A DNA stretch of 64,000 nucleotides from Monosiga brevicollis MX1 (Eukaryota > Opisthokonta > Choanoflagellata > Craspedida > Salpingoecidae), in NCBI RefSeq assembly GCF_000002865.3, contig NW_001865039.1, forward strand, positions 3,315,140 to 3,379,139. The letters are read 5' to 3'. The position numbers and the translations under genes were made by a program. Positions 1-10,435 of this stretch are shown here, piece after piece (the stretch's first letter is position 1; each line of letters begins with the position of its first letter). The notes below the pieces were generated by a model. It worked only from the letters and a program-made list of their open reading frames with translations. It did not search any database and was not told the origin of the DNA.

Positions 1-3000
1 CCCATGGCGCGACCGCGGCCTCCGCCGCGACCGCGACCGCGGTTCATGGGCATACCACCCATGGGAAGGCCCGGTGGGAGGCCCATGCCACGATGCGCAA
101 CGTCAGGCATACCCACATGCGCAGCAGCCTGCATGTGCGTCTGGGAAAGACCTGGTTGGTGCTTGTTGTCGGGCACGCCAGCGCCATAGCCCATGCCACC
201 CAGGCCAGAGCTAGGTACGTGGCTCGTCATGTGTGGATGCTGGTGTTGCTGCGGCATGGAATGCATGGCCTGAGTGGGATACGAGGAGGACTGATTGTAG
301 CCCAGAGCACCGCCCGCAGATGCAGACGAAGTGCTCGTGGGATACAATGAGGCGGAGTTGTAACCAGTGCGCATGGAGCTGGCCATGGAGCTGGCCCCGC
401 CTGGCGCACGGCTGGACATGGGATCCTCGTCAAAGTAGCTGCTCTGTGGCACGAAGGAAGCATCCGAGTAACCATGGGGTGGCAGGCTGGAAGAGTACAA
501 GCTTTGTCCTGGGGCCTGATGAGAATTATGGTAGGACATCTGCTGGAGGAAGGGTGCCGCTGGCGGAGGCATGTTGTACGATAGTGAGGGCACAGGGAAG
601 GAATGATATCCTGGGTTGGTACCATATGTAGCGTATGTGTTGGTCTGGGTGGATGGACCAGCAAATCCGTAGGGCGAATAGGCCATGGAACCGCCGTGTG
701 CACCAGTGGCGGGGCGAGGCATGACGTTCTGAGCCACAGATGAAGCCATGATCGGGGCATTGCCCACTGACTGGTGGCGACTCATAAAAGGCTCGGCATT
801 GGCATTCAGCGAGGAATCAGCCGGGGCACCGAAATCAAAAGCGGGCAACCCAGATGAGTTGTTGCTGTCCCCGGCAGAGGAGGCGGGCATACCCACGGCA
901 CCCTTGGTGTCGGATTCGGAGGGCACGCCAAAGGTGAAGTGGGAAGAGCTGGAGAAGCCTGAGCCATCGGCCTTGGTGGCCTCAAAGCGAGCCGACGGCG
1001 AGCGCGCCATGCCTGCCGCTGATGCTTGATCGGTGGGACCCAGTGGGAGGGACCACACATTCTGGCCGTGGGCATTGGAGCTATCCGAGGACGGCGCACC
1101 CCACTGGTCGCCACCGGCCCAAACACGCTTGACGGCATCTTCATCAAAGCCTGATGCACCAGCATCATCGACCTCAATCTTCGCCCGGGGCTTGCCGGGA
1201 GCAGGCAGAGTAAGCGGCATCTTGGCACCCAAGTCATCCGACTCGTCGTCCGCAACTGCAGCCGTGGAGGCTGCCAAGTCAGCATCTACCTCATCATCAT
1301 CATCCGCCTCATCGGCCACCATGGCAGCCACATCCGGCAGGTCATCGTCCACATCAAGGTGGTTGTTGTCGAGAGTATTGGTCAAGTCGGGTTGGTTCCA
1401 AGCCTCGCGAGCCTTTTCCAACCGATCCTTCTTGAGACGGGCTTCCTCGGCCTGCTTTTGCTTGCGGCTCTTCTCCTCCTCTTGACGGCGGCGCTGCTCC
1501 TCCTCATGTTGGCGACGTCGCTCCTCCTCGAGATGCTGGCGACGACGCTCTTGCACCTGAGCCTTGGTGAGAACAGTGGTGAAGCCATCATCCTCATAGG
1601 CATCGGCATCAGCAGTCTCAGTCGCAGTGGCAGTCGCATCCAGCATCACCACTCCTTCGGTTCCAGCAAAGCGATCGGCGGTGTTCTTCTTGGATGCAAT
1701 CTGATTGAACGACGCTTGCAATTGATCACCGGCAGCCAAACCCAGCGTGGAGAACCCGCCAAAGGCCTTCTCTAGCTTGCTGCGCTCCTCCTGCTTGCGC
1801 TGCGCCTCCTCCTCAACACGGCGTCGCTGGCGTTCGGCGGCCTCGGCTTGGCGAGCCTTGGCCAAGTTTTGCTGCTGCAGCTGTTTGGTGATGTCCTCCA
1901 AAGAAGGTCCCAAAGACACGCCTGGGGGTGGCATGTTCACACTGTCGGAGCTGGCGCTGCCCTTGCCATTGGCGCGACCAGTCTGGCTCAGTCCAGGAGC
2001 AGGGCCAGATGCAGGTTTGCGCTCACGGGTACGACGAGCTGGTGCTTCTTCCTTAGTCTGGGCAGGTGTTGTGCGCTGCGTGGCCGTAGGCAATTGGATG
2101 ACAACTTCAGGCTCATCAAAGCGAGCACGTCCACGGACAACCTCATCGGTTCGTGGGGCAGGAACCTCTGGCAGTTCATGGCGCTGGGCCAGCTGCACGC
2201 GCTCGGTGCCATCTGATCCCTGTGAGCTCTGGCGCTGGCGCGCACTCGTCGACGACTTGAATCGACGACCTGTGCCAGCCCCGGCTTCGCCCTTGCCATC
2301 GGTCCAGTCAAAAAGCTCACGCTTGGTGACCGTGCCGCGAGAAGCGGGGTCGGCGACCGCATATGCCGATCGGGCGGCCTCGGATGTCTACACGAGCACG
2401 CATCAAGTCAACATTCGGGTTCAAAAACAAAAAAAAACCCCCGTTTCAAACCCCGCCGAAAAACCGCATTTTGTAAGCAGGGCGCACACAAACTCGACAC
2501 GCAAGCAAATAATGGTTGATTCGGGAACGTACAGCAGTGTTGCCAGTCTGCCAGCTGTGAGAGTCGGCATTCGAGGCTTCGCGAGGGTTGGCGGGTGCAG
2601 TGCGAGCAGCGGCACTGCGCCAGTCGTCACGATCAGCAGTGCGCCAGGCCGAGCCAGTGGCGCTTGATGAAGTTGCCGGGGTTGGGCCGGGTAGGGTAGG
2701 TGGCGTTGAGACCGGTGCTGAAGCTTGACTCGGCGCTTGTTTCAAGACTGGCGCTGGAACTGAGGCTTGCTGTGGCTGTTGCTGCTGCTGTTGTTGTTGT
2801 TGCTGCTGCTGCTGCTGCTGCCAGACGACCCCTTCAACGGGCACGGCATCATCGGCAGCAGGCGGCCGTACCTCAATGGGCAGGGGCAGGTGTTCAAAGC
2901 GACGTTGAAAGCTCATGGCCACGACGCCCGGGCGGGGCAATTCACCGGTCCAAAACTGATCGCCCATTTCCACTGGCAAGATCAACGAGGCTTCCTGGAC

Positions 3001-4046
3001 AATCTCCTTGGGCTGGGCGCCAGGTCGCGCCTTGGCAACAGCCTGGAGTGTGGGGTCTGAAGCAGCCCAGTCAACGACGGCTGTCTTGGCTGGACCGTTT
3101 ACAGGGGCCTTGGGGGCAGCCTTCCACACGTTAGTAGGGGGCCCCGAGGCCGCGGGAGCGGCCGGGGAAGGGGGACTGGCAGGGGCAGCAGCGGGGGCAG
3201 CAGACGACGACGATTTCGGCTTGCTCGTGCCTGTTTCAAGGTGATGAAGCAAAGTGCTGTCAGTGAGGGGGTTTCAGGTGTGAAGCGAAAAACACCTGTT
3301 TGGCCTGTTGACCTCTACGGCCCAAGAAGCGGGGAGGTGGTGACATCAAAGACCAAAGGCGTACCAAGAAACTGTTGTTGGAAGTCGTCATCATCGTCGG
3401 CCCAATCGACGCGCGAGGTCATGCGCACGGTAGGGCCAAGACTAGCCACTGGTTTGGCACGAGTGGGCGCGGCCGTCACACGAGGACCTCCAGACAAGGC
3501 AGCTCTTGTGGTGGCAGCGGCAGTTGCCGCGGGCTTGGGGCGCGGTGCGGCGCTGCTCGTGGTCGTGCCACGCAGGGAAGGGAAGGTGGTGCTGTCGGCA
3601 CCAGCCACAGAGCGCGTGGCCGTCGGCTGGGGCTGGATGAGAGTGGCCGGGGAAAAAAAAAAAAGAGTACAAATTTGAACAATGAGCTGAGGTCGGTGGG
3701 GATGGAGGAGGGACGCGAGTTCGGGGGGAAGGGACAAATGGTACCTCGGTTGCTTTGCTGACGGTGGCAGTGGTGGCAGCAGGCTTGAATCCCCATCCCA
3801 TGGCGCGGGGAGCGCGCGCCACGTTGGTGCTATCCGAGCTTTGACTCTCAGCCCGTCGGCTGGGCAAAGCGACGGGCACCACATTGGGCCGCCGGGGCGC
3901 CTTGGGCGCGGCTGGAAGAGAGCAAGGGTGTGGTGAGCACGACCGACTGGTTGTTCGGAGGAGACGGGTTGCCTGTGGGGTGCATGGGCTTCAGGTGTTA
4001 ACGTACCAGCGCGGCTATTGCCGCGGCCTCGTCCGCCGTATCCCAT
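1..4046 (-). CDS. PRRC2/BAT2-like low-complexity protein, 3' end cut by window edge
   Basis: The gene starts at the ATG at 4046 with an RGG-type N-terminus (MGYGGRGRGNSRA). Exons run about 4046-4008, 3911-3746, 3637-3361, 3231-2533 and 2386 to the window edge. Exon 2 carries ALPSRRAESQSSDSTNV followed by MGWG, which resembles the conserved N-terminal block of BAT2/PRRC2 proteins (LPS-R-EN-G-DPNV, then WG). Later come FPSLRG, an acidic SRVDWADDDDDF, a 15-residue glutamine run (CTG tract near 2776-2821), EDDGFTTVLTKAQ (compare the PRRC2 DGFTEV motif), a charged coiled coil, and a Gly/Tyr/Met-rich tail with RGRGRGGGRGR that stays open to base 1. PRRC2 proteins associate with mRNA and translation factors; a similar role here is inference. 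The family call rests on short motifs in mostly disordered sequence. Any other RGG/coiled-coil mRNA-binding protein is the alternative. Confidence 0.62.
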
Positions 4047-4608
4047 GATATGGGGGACTGTGATCACTGAGATGTGGTCGAGCTCAAGGCGTCAGAAGAC
4101 AAGTGTCGCGGGCGGAGATTCTTGCAGCAGCAGCAAACGGGATCAGAAGCAGTACCACGCAGTGGTGGACAAAGGGAGCAGGCGCTCCGCGAAAACCCGG
4201 CCTGGCACAGGAGGTGCTGATGGTGGTAGGTGGCAGCGATCCAAATCAACGTCACGACCGAAATGACACACAAGTTTTTGCCCCACCGGCAGCGCGACCC
4301 GGGACTCTAGCGTTGCTGAAAGAGCCTCGGCAGCAAACCCGCCAACAACGCACGCCCACAGAAACGCCCTTGAGGCAGCACGCACGAGCAACCTGAAAAA
4401 GGTAGCCACCTATAAGATCAATCCAAACCGGCAGTTCAAACAGGGCTATCAAGGAGCCGCTGCCCTCCCTCGCCCGGTGCTGGTGCTGGTGCTGGTGCTG
4501 GTGGCCCTCAACGCGGTTGGACTGTAGTGCTGTAGTGACGTGACTGTGCCTTAGAGGAGTTGAGTGCGTCTCCGTCTCTCTCTCTCTGTCTCTGTCTCCT
4601 CTGTCTCG

Positions 4609-4666
<58 letters not shown>

Positions 4667-4837
4667 TCTCTGACGTTTGGTAATGGGATGCCACAAGGGC
4701 TGAATGGACGACTGTGCGATAAGATGTAAAGGTGGACAAGTCAATTGCATCGTTTAAATCATTCAAATTTTCACAGAAGAGCGTTCTTCTCTTGTCAGAT
4801 AAAGGAACTAGCCGTTATGGAACTGGAAAGAGAGAAC
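4047..4837. other. Intergenic with GGTGCT run and CT-rich tract
   Basis: 5' flank of the PRRC2-like gene. A (GGTGCT)-type run lies at 4479-4505 and a CT-rich tract at 4571-4670. No exon with recognisable protein was seen on either strand. Confidence 0.6.
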
Positions 4838-5772
4838 TCAGGACAACAAGGCATTGGCGGTGAGCGGCGGAAGCTTGGATGCAGTGGTGCGGGGGGCTGG
4901 CATGTTTGGCCAGAGGGAATAGACGCGGGTCGCATTGAGTAAGCGCGTTTCCCAAGCTGCCATCTTTTTTCACATGCAGACGGCACCAAACCGTGAGATG
5001 CAAGGAGCGGTGACTCGCACCTCCAAGAAAAGTTTGATCGAAACGAGTCACAAGGGGGCATTGCCGGTTGGCTGATGCACAGATACAACGGATACCGCAT
5101 ACTCGGGATACGAACCGTTTGTGCAGTTTGCAGGTTTCCATGCTCAAAGCCCAACAAGTGTGCCGTACCGTGGATCAGCACGCGCTAGAGGTAGAACCAA
5201 GGGCATCCCAGCACCGGCAAATGAAGGTTCAAATGGGCTTGGCCGCATAGTTGACTGCTGGGAAGACGGAAACTTTGTTGCTCAAGCCAACACTTTGGAA
5301 TGTATGAAGGCAGTACAACTGCGCACATCCCAGACAACCCCATCACCAGCAAAGCGAGTCACAAACCTGAAGATGGGCATGGGGACACACCTCCAGGTCG
5401 CGCGCATCACTCAAGACGCGCGCGGGACACACCATCAGATCACCCAAGTCTGCACCTCGGCGTACTTGACTCCGACTTTGCACGCCTGCCAGCATTCCGG
5501 GGAGCTAAGCACGGCTGGCTAGTTCGGGCTGGGCCACACCTGAACACCTGCGTCCATTGACATCATGACGCACCGGCAAAGGAGAGAACGTCGGTGACTG
5601 CATCTACACGGCGATAGCGCAGGTTATGCTCGCGGATGGTGGCATCATCGGCCACGTACAAGCCCACCATGGCTCCGTTGTATGGCCGACCCAAGCAGCG
5701 TCCGATATCTGCAAACTGCAACCAATTCTTGTGTCAACCTGGCCCGTGCTGTTTCTGGGGAAGCTCCGCCCC

Positions 5773-5851
<79 letters not shown>

Positions 5852-5946
5852 GCACACGAACGCCAACTAACCGTCTGCCGCAACCCCGTCGCGTTGAGCT
5901 GCTGGAGTGCCTGCCGAGGCAGTCCCACCACCCGCGCCCGCATCAT
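4838..5946 (-). CDS. YBEY: YbeY-type endoribonuclease (UPF0054)
   Basis: Metal-dependent RNase of the YbeY family, involved in ribosome and rRNA quality control, in animals in mitochondria. Five phase-consistent exons: 5946-5872, 5727-5574, 5485-5391 (or starting at 5449), 5184-5116 and 4963-4838, giving about 160-172 residues, close to the human protein. Visible motifs in order are VADDATIREHNLRYRR, DAVTDVLSF, ADLGDLMV and the zinc site HGTAHLLGFEH (H-x3-H-x5-H), then MAAWETRLL, matching the C-terminal helix of the family. The first intron holds a pure CA tract of about 70 bases. The start was taken at tandem ATGs (5946 and 5943); no strong presequence is evident. The exon 2 acceptor (CACAAG before 5727) is weak, so the N-terminus is less sure than the catalytic part. 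It is divergent from the p67phox-like gene, with 633 bases between the two starts. Confidence 0.83.
5778..5848. repeat. Pure (CA)n microsatellite inside YBEY intron 1
   Basis: About 71 bases of uninterrupted CA lie between exon 1 (ending 5872) and exon 2 (starting 5727) of YBEY. On the gene strand it reads as GT repeats just downstream of the donor. Confidence 0.97.
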
Positions 5947-6579
5947 CTGTGTTTAAAATGTCTGACAATCCCGTATGCAATTCGCCTTGACGCAGTTTAT
6001 ACCAAAGTTGTGGTTTATTGTCATGTTTTCGTTGTACTTCAATCAGTATTTTACGCAAAGATGCAGATTGTAATGGGTTTTATATATGTAGCATGTTGAC
6101 TTATATCCTCTAATATGAAGGTTAATGCAGGAATATTCCGAGTTAATGTCAGTGCTTGATGTGCTACTTGTTGTTGTGGCATTTGCGCGCGCTCTCTCTT
6201 CTCTCTTCTCTCTCGCCGTGTTTCCGCCCCTTTCGGCAGTGAGTGGCGGAGGTGCACCGTTGGCTCCGGCACACGTCTCTGTGTTCGCGGTGGTAACGAC
6301 GTGTCTCAGCGTCTGTGCTTCGGTCTGAGGGGGGGAAGCTGTCTGCCCCACATCCTGGGTGTGGGGCAGCTCGTTCGCTTTGGCGCCTGATCTTGAATGC
6401 AAGGGAGCATTATTGATATTTCTGACCAGCCCAACCTCGTGCAAACCTCGTGTGCTCGCGTCACCGGCAAACAAGACACCCATTCATCATCATCATGGCG
6501 TCGCGCGAGGTTTGGCATCCAATGCCCTCACCCGCGTGTCCTGTCAGTGTGTTGGCCCACCTCACTCGACGTGGCCGTG
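5947..6579. promoter_or_regulatory. Divergent promoter region YBEY / p67phox-like gene
   Basis: 633 bases between head-to-head start codons. A CT-rich patch lies at 6189-6214. It contains a short open frame beginning near 6125 that I regard as chance. No core promoter motif was identified. Confidence 0.4.
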
Positions 6580-9500
6580 ATGGTTTTGCCAATCGATTCG
6601 CAGGTTTTGGAGCTCTGGCATTCATCTTGCCAGGCCTATCGAAAGAACGATCTCACTGGTATGTTTGGGACATCGCTCACGCCGCCGCGGTCGAATGAGA
6701 TGTCGGTTTAACGACACGAAAACGACACGACCCCACCTTGCCTCATCCAAACCCCGAACAACACCCCCAGGCGCGCTAGGTCATTTACAAAACATTCCTG
6801 AAGACCATCAGACAGCGCGACTGTACGTGAACCAGGGCATCATCCTTGGCCAACGCCAGGACCATGCTGGTGCAACCCAAATTTTTCGCAAAGCATGTGT
6901 TGCCGACCCCCATCTTGCTCTTGCCCAATTTCAACTGGGGCACGCCCTCTTCACGACTCAGCAGTATCATGAGGCACGCATTGAGATCTCAGGCTTCTGG
7001 CTCGTAACTTTTGCTCCGTAAGCGTCTCATTTGAGCCATGGCTCTACCTTAGGCCATGACGGCTTTTGCCCGTGCTCATGAGCTTCTGCGTGGCGCCAAG
7101 TTCATCGACTATAAACAGCTGGGCCTCCCATACCGCCTGTGCGCCTGTGAAGTGGCCTTCAACGCGTACGTCAAGCCCAAGATGCCTCCATCCTCTCCGT
7201 GTCACCTGGTGGTCTCACAACAAGCTGCTGCCTCGCCTTGTCTTTGTCTTATGTTCTCTGTCATCCCACTCTGTATGGAACACCACAACCCCACAACGCT
7301 GCTCACCACAGATCCCTGGCAGCGCAAAAGGCCAATGAGACCAGCAAGGCCGAACACTATTCCCACATCGCCCACGACAGCTCTACCCATCTCACCGACG
7401 CCCATCGGTCCCTTGCCGTGAGCAGCCACCATTATGTCTTTGGCTTGCAAGTTTCGACTTGGATGTCCCTTCTCATACCATCGTTCTTCTGACAATAGAC
7501 ATCGGCGCGCAGTGAACCCTTTGTCCTTTCGAGTCGAATCGGTATCTTTGAGCCACCCGCCGCCAAGGTGAAAGGCCTCAAGGCAAAACAGTTCATGGGC
7601 AAGAGCGAATTTCGCGCGGGTCTCTATGCGGACGACAAAGATGTTGGTTTCGAGGGCGACCGTGTTCTGGAGAAGCTCGACGTAAGCTAGCGTCGCCCCC
7701 AAATCAATTCCAACACCTGGTCCCTTGATGTCCGCCTCATAGCCGCGTGGGCCCTGGCTGACGATAGGCACAAGCTCGTGTCGAGGCCAAGAAGCGTCTG
7801 TTCAAGCCTGATCGGCCCGCCATTTCTGTGCGTCCATCCGTGCCCGTTGGCGCACCTCACCGACCAAAGCCTGGCCTACACCCCCTCACCTCGCCCCTCC
7901 GTATCATGTGTACACAGGCTGAGGGCTTGAAGCGCTTGGCCGTCAAGTCGCACACGGCCAGTGCTGATGTGGCTGTTGGGACACACAAGGTTTGTGGCGG
8001 TGCGGCAACGGCGACAAGGCTAAAGCGTGACTGTGGCTTCACACCCTCCAATCGTGTCTGTCCCTGACCATCCGCCACGACTCGCGCAGGCTATTTATGA
8101 CTTTGATCCCGAACAGCCCGAAGACCTGGGTTTGCAGGAGGGCGACAAGGTAACACTTTTGGAAGAACGCGACGAAGGCTGGGCCTACGGTACGTGGTTG
8201 TCTGATGTCACCTACCAGTCTGCCACAAATCGGACGGAAGATGCGAGGTCACTCCAATCTGCTGCCGCACCACGTACTCACTCGCGGTTGCGACAGGCGT
8301 CAACCAACGCTCCAAAGCCTCGGGTGTATTTCCCATCAGCTATGTGCAAAAGCTGACCAAGGCGGAGCGCATGCGAGCGCCGCCGCCCGCTACACGGCCG
8401 CCACCGCCTTCACTTGGCGGTTCGCATCCGGGGTCTGGTCGTGCTTCGCCTGCATCCCCGTCGTCGTCATCCAATGCCTCCTCGCTGAGCCGCAACGGCA
8501 GCACTCGTCCACCACCTCCAACCAGCAGCCCCCCACTGTCCTCCTCCCCGCGCTCATCCTCGGGTGTGGCGAGCGTGGTTGGATCTGCAAATCGCCTGCG
8601 ACACAATGATGTCAGCACCGGCGGCGTTCCCGTCGTGGCCCGTGCTAGTGGCAAATCCAAGCCACCCCCGAAACCGCAGCTGCCCGGTTCGATTCGATCC
8701 AACAAATCTTTTGGGCGCTCCTTTTCAGCCAGCGATGCCCCTGCATCGGATACCCAGGCAAGCAAACTGGATAAAGCGCCACTTCGCCCTCCTGCGCCAT
8801 CGGCATCTGCGCTTTCCAGCTCCCTGCCTGGACCCACTAGTTTGACGGATGATCGTCGCGACTCTGAGCAATTGGCCAATTCTGAATTGGCCGATGTTTT
8901 TGCAAATCGCCAGAACTCGCTACGTCGCGTCTCCAAAGATGCTTTGGAGACGGATCAGCCAAACGAGACCGGTCAAACCCAAGCAGCCACCGTTGCTGAA
9001 CGACGCAAGCTGCTCATGAAGAACTCCAATCGGATCAAGGAAGAACCCGCTCAGAGCCCGGATGTGCGCAAGACAGCAGGGTCGAGTGCCAAACCCCGCC
9101 TCCCCGCCAAGCCTGGGCCCCCTGTCAAGCCCGTCATGCCAACAAAACCAACTGGACCACTCAAGCCTCCCATGTCCGAGAAAACAAGCACTGTCACGTC
9201 AAGCACCGGCTCGGCCTTCACGAACAGCTCAGGCAAATCAAGCGGGCCGACGACGACAGCGTCGACCATGCAAGCTGTCCCCGCTCCGTCGACACCCCAC
9301 GAACCGCCGTCGCTCATCGAGAAAGGATCGATTCGTGACCGCGCCAAATTGTTTGCCAATGACAACGCTCCAGGATCCGCGACCGGTGGTCTGCCCGTGC
9401 CCAAGCGCTTCCAAAAGTCGACGTCATCCCCAAGCCTCGGCACTGCTTTGCCGAATGACAAGGTGAAGACAGGCCAACCCATACCTTTTCTTGAGCCAGT

Positions 9501-9925
9501 TGCAGCTGTCCCGGCGGTCCAGGATAATCAGATATTGGTGGAGCTGCATCACAGCAGTGGGAGCAAGCACATTGCTGTCGAGAAGACATCGACTCTGCTG
9601 CAGCTCGAAAAGGTAAACTCATGTCGTCAAGGCGCTGTGTGGGAGGAAAGGTTTTTTTTAAGGCACAACCAAGCGTGCTGGTACCCTAAACCATTCTAGA
9701 CTCATTATATTGACACAATTGCAGGAAGTTGCCGTGGCACTGAGCGATGCCAAGTCTGCCTTGTGGTACAAGCCGATGGCAGCCGCGCCTGAACTCAAGA
9801 TGACAGACCAAAGGTGTGTATACATGTGTGCACGCATTGTTGAGACTGTGGGTGGTTCCCAGCAACTTGTTTGCAGGCTCACGTTTACGGTGCTCGGCTC
9901 TTACTCTTACTTTGGGTGGTGGTGA
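6580..9925 (+). CDS. p67phox (NCF2)-like NADPH oxidase activator
   Basis: Eleven phase-consistent exons give 789 residues: 6580-6658, 6771-6973, 7053-7165, 7312-7417, 7499-7681, 7768-7827, 7918-7989, 8090-8189, 8297-9612, 9725-9813 and 9877-9925. The order matches p67phox. TPR repeats come first (VLELWHSSCQAYRKNDL; RLYVNQGIILGQR; LALAQFQLGHALF; LLRGAKFIDYKQLG; YRLCACEVAFN). Then EPFVLSSRIGIFEPP followed by AGLYADDKDVGF, at the position of the p67 activation region. One SH3 follows (AIYDFDPEQPEDL to GVFPISYV), a Ser/Pro-rich linker of about 370 residues, and a C-terminal PB1 with a basic-face lysine (KHIAVEKTS). In p67phox, Arg102, Asn104 and Asp108 contact Rac-GTP; here the aligned residues are Arg, Ala and Asp. 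Human p67phox has two SH3 domains; I see only the one before the linker. The second intron appears to use a GC donor. Expected role: cytosolic Rac-dependent activator of a NOX2-type oxidase. Confidence 0.87.
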
Positions 9926-10435
9926 GTGCAGCCACGTAGACTTTTGGCTATCTCTGGCGGCAGCCAATGACAACAAGCTGGCTTTGTTTGTCCATGCCTA
10001 AGTAACCACCAATCACCCAAAGGCGCTTGATATTTGATCTAATTGTTGACAGGCTGTTGGCTCACCATTGGTCCCAAGCTGGCTTGAGACCGGCCGAAAC
10101 CCCGACTGTCTCCACTCGTTTATGTTTGTTGCTTTGCTCCTACGAATCCTTTTCTGTGCGCATCGACGGCGTTCTCGGCAATTGAGCCTAGTTTTTGATG
10201 ATACTGACCCCATCATGTCCAACTACATCAACAGGACGCACCAGTCCCTTTACGCACAGTCAGTCCCTGCGACGAAATAGGGCAAACGGGCACCTCACAC
10301 GGACCAGAATAGCACACACACATCAAAGAAAATTATACTCAAAGAGCTTTCTTCTTCTTTTCTTCTTCTTCTTCTTCTTCTTCTCTCTCATACACGTGTC
10401 CTTTGGGAAATTTTCTTCTTTTTTCTTCTTTCAAG
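9926..10435. other. Intergenic with CTT-rich tract before TRAP1
   Basis: 510 bases between the p67phox-like stop and the TRAP1 start. Bases 10349-10435 are almost pure pyrimidine on the + strand (CTT repeats), ending just before the TRAP1 ATG. This could be a splice acceptor tract for an upstream non-coding exon or an unusual 5' UTR. Confidence 0.5.

Noticed and set aside
2767-3060. Plus-strand Leu-rich frame starting at the CTG run
   Set aside because: It is the antisense of the glutamine run and of the well-supported PRRC2-like exon.
6125-6328. Hydrophobic plus-strand frame resembling a signal-anchored peptide
   Set aside because: Lies in the divergent promoter region, Val/Leu/Ala content is explained by CT-rich DNA, and there are no downstream exons in phase.
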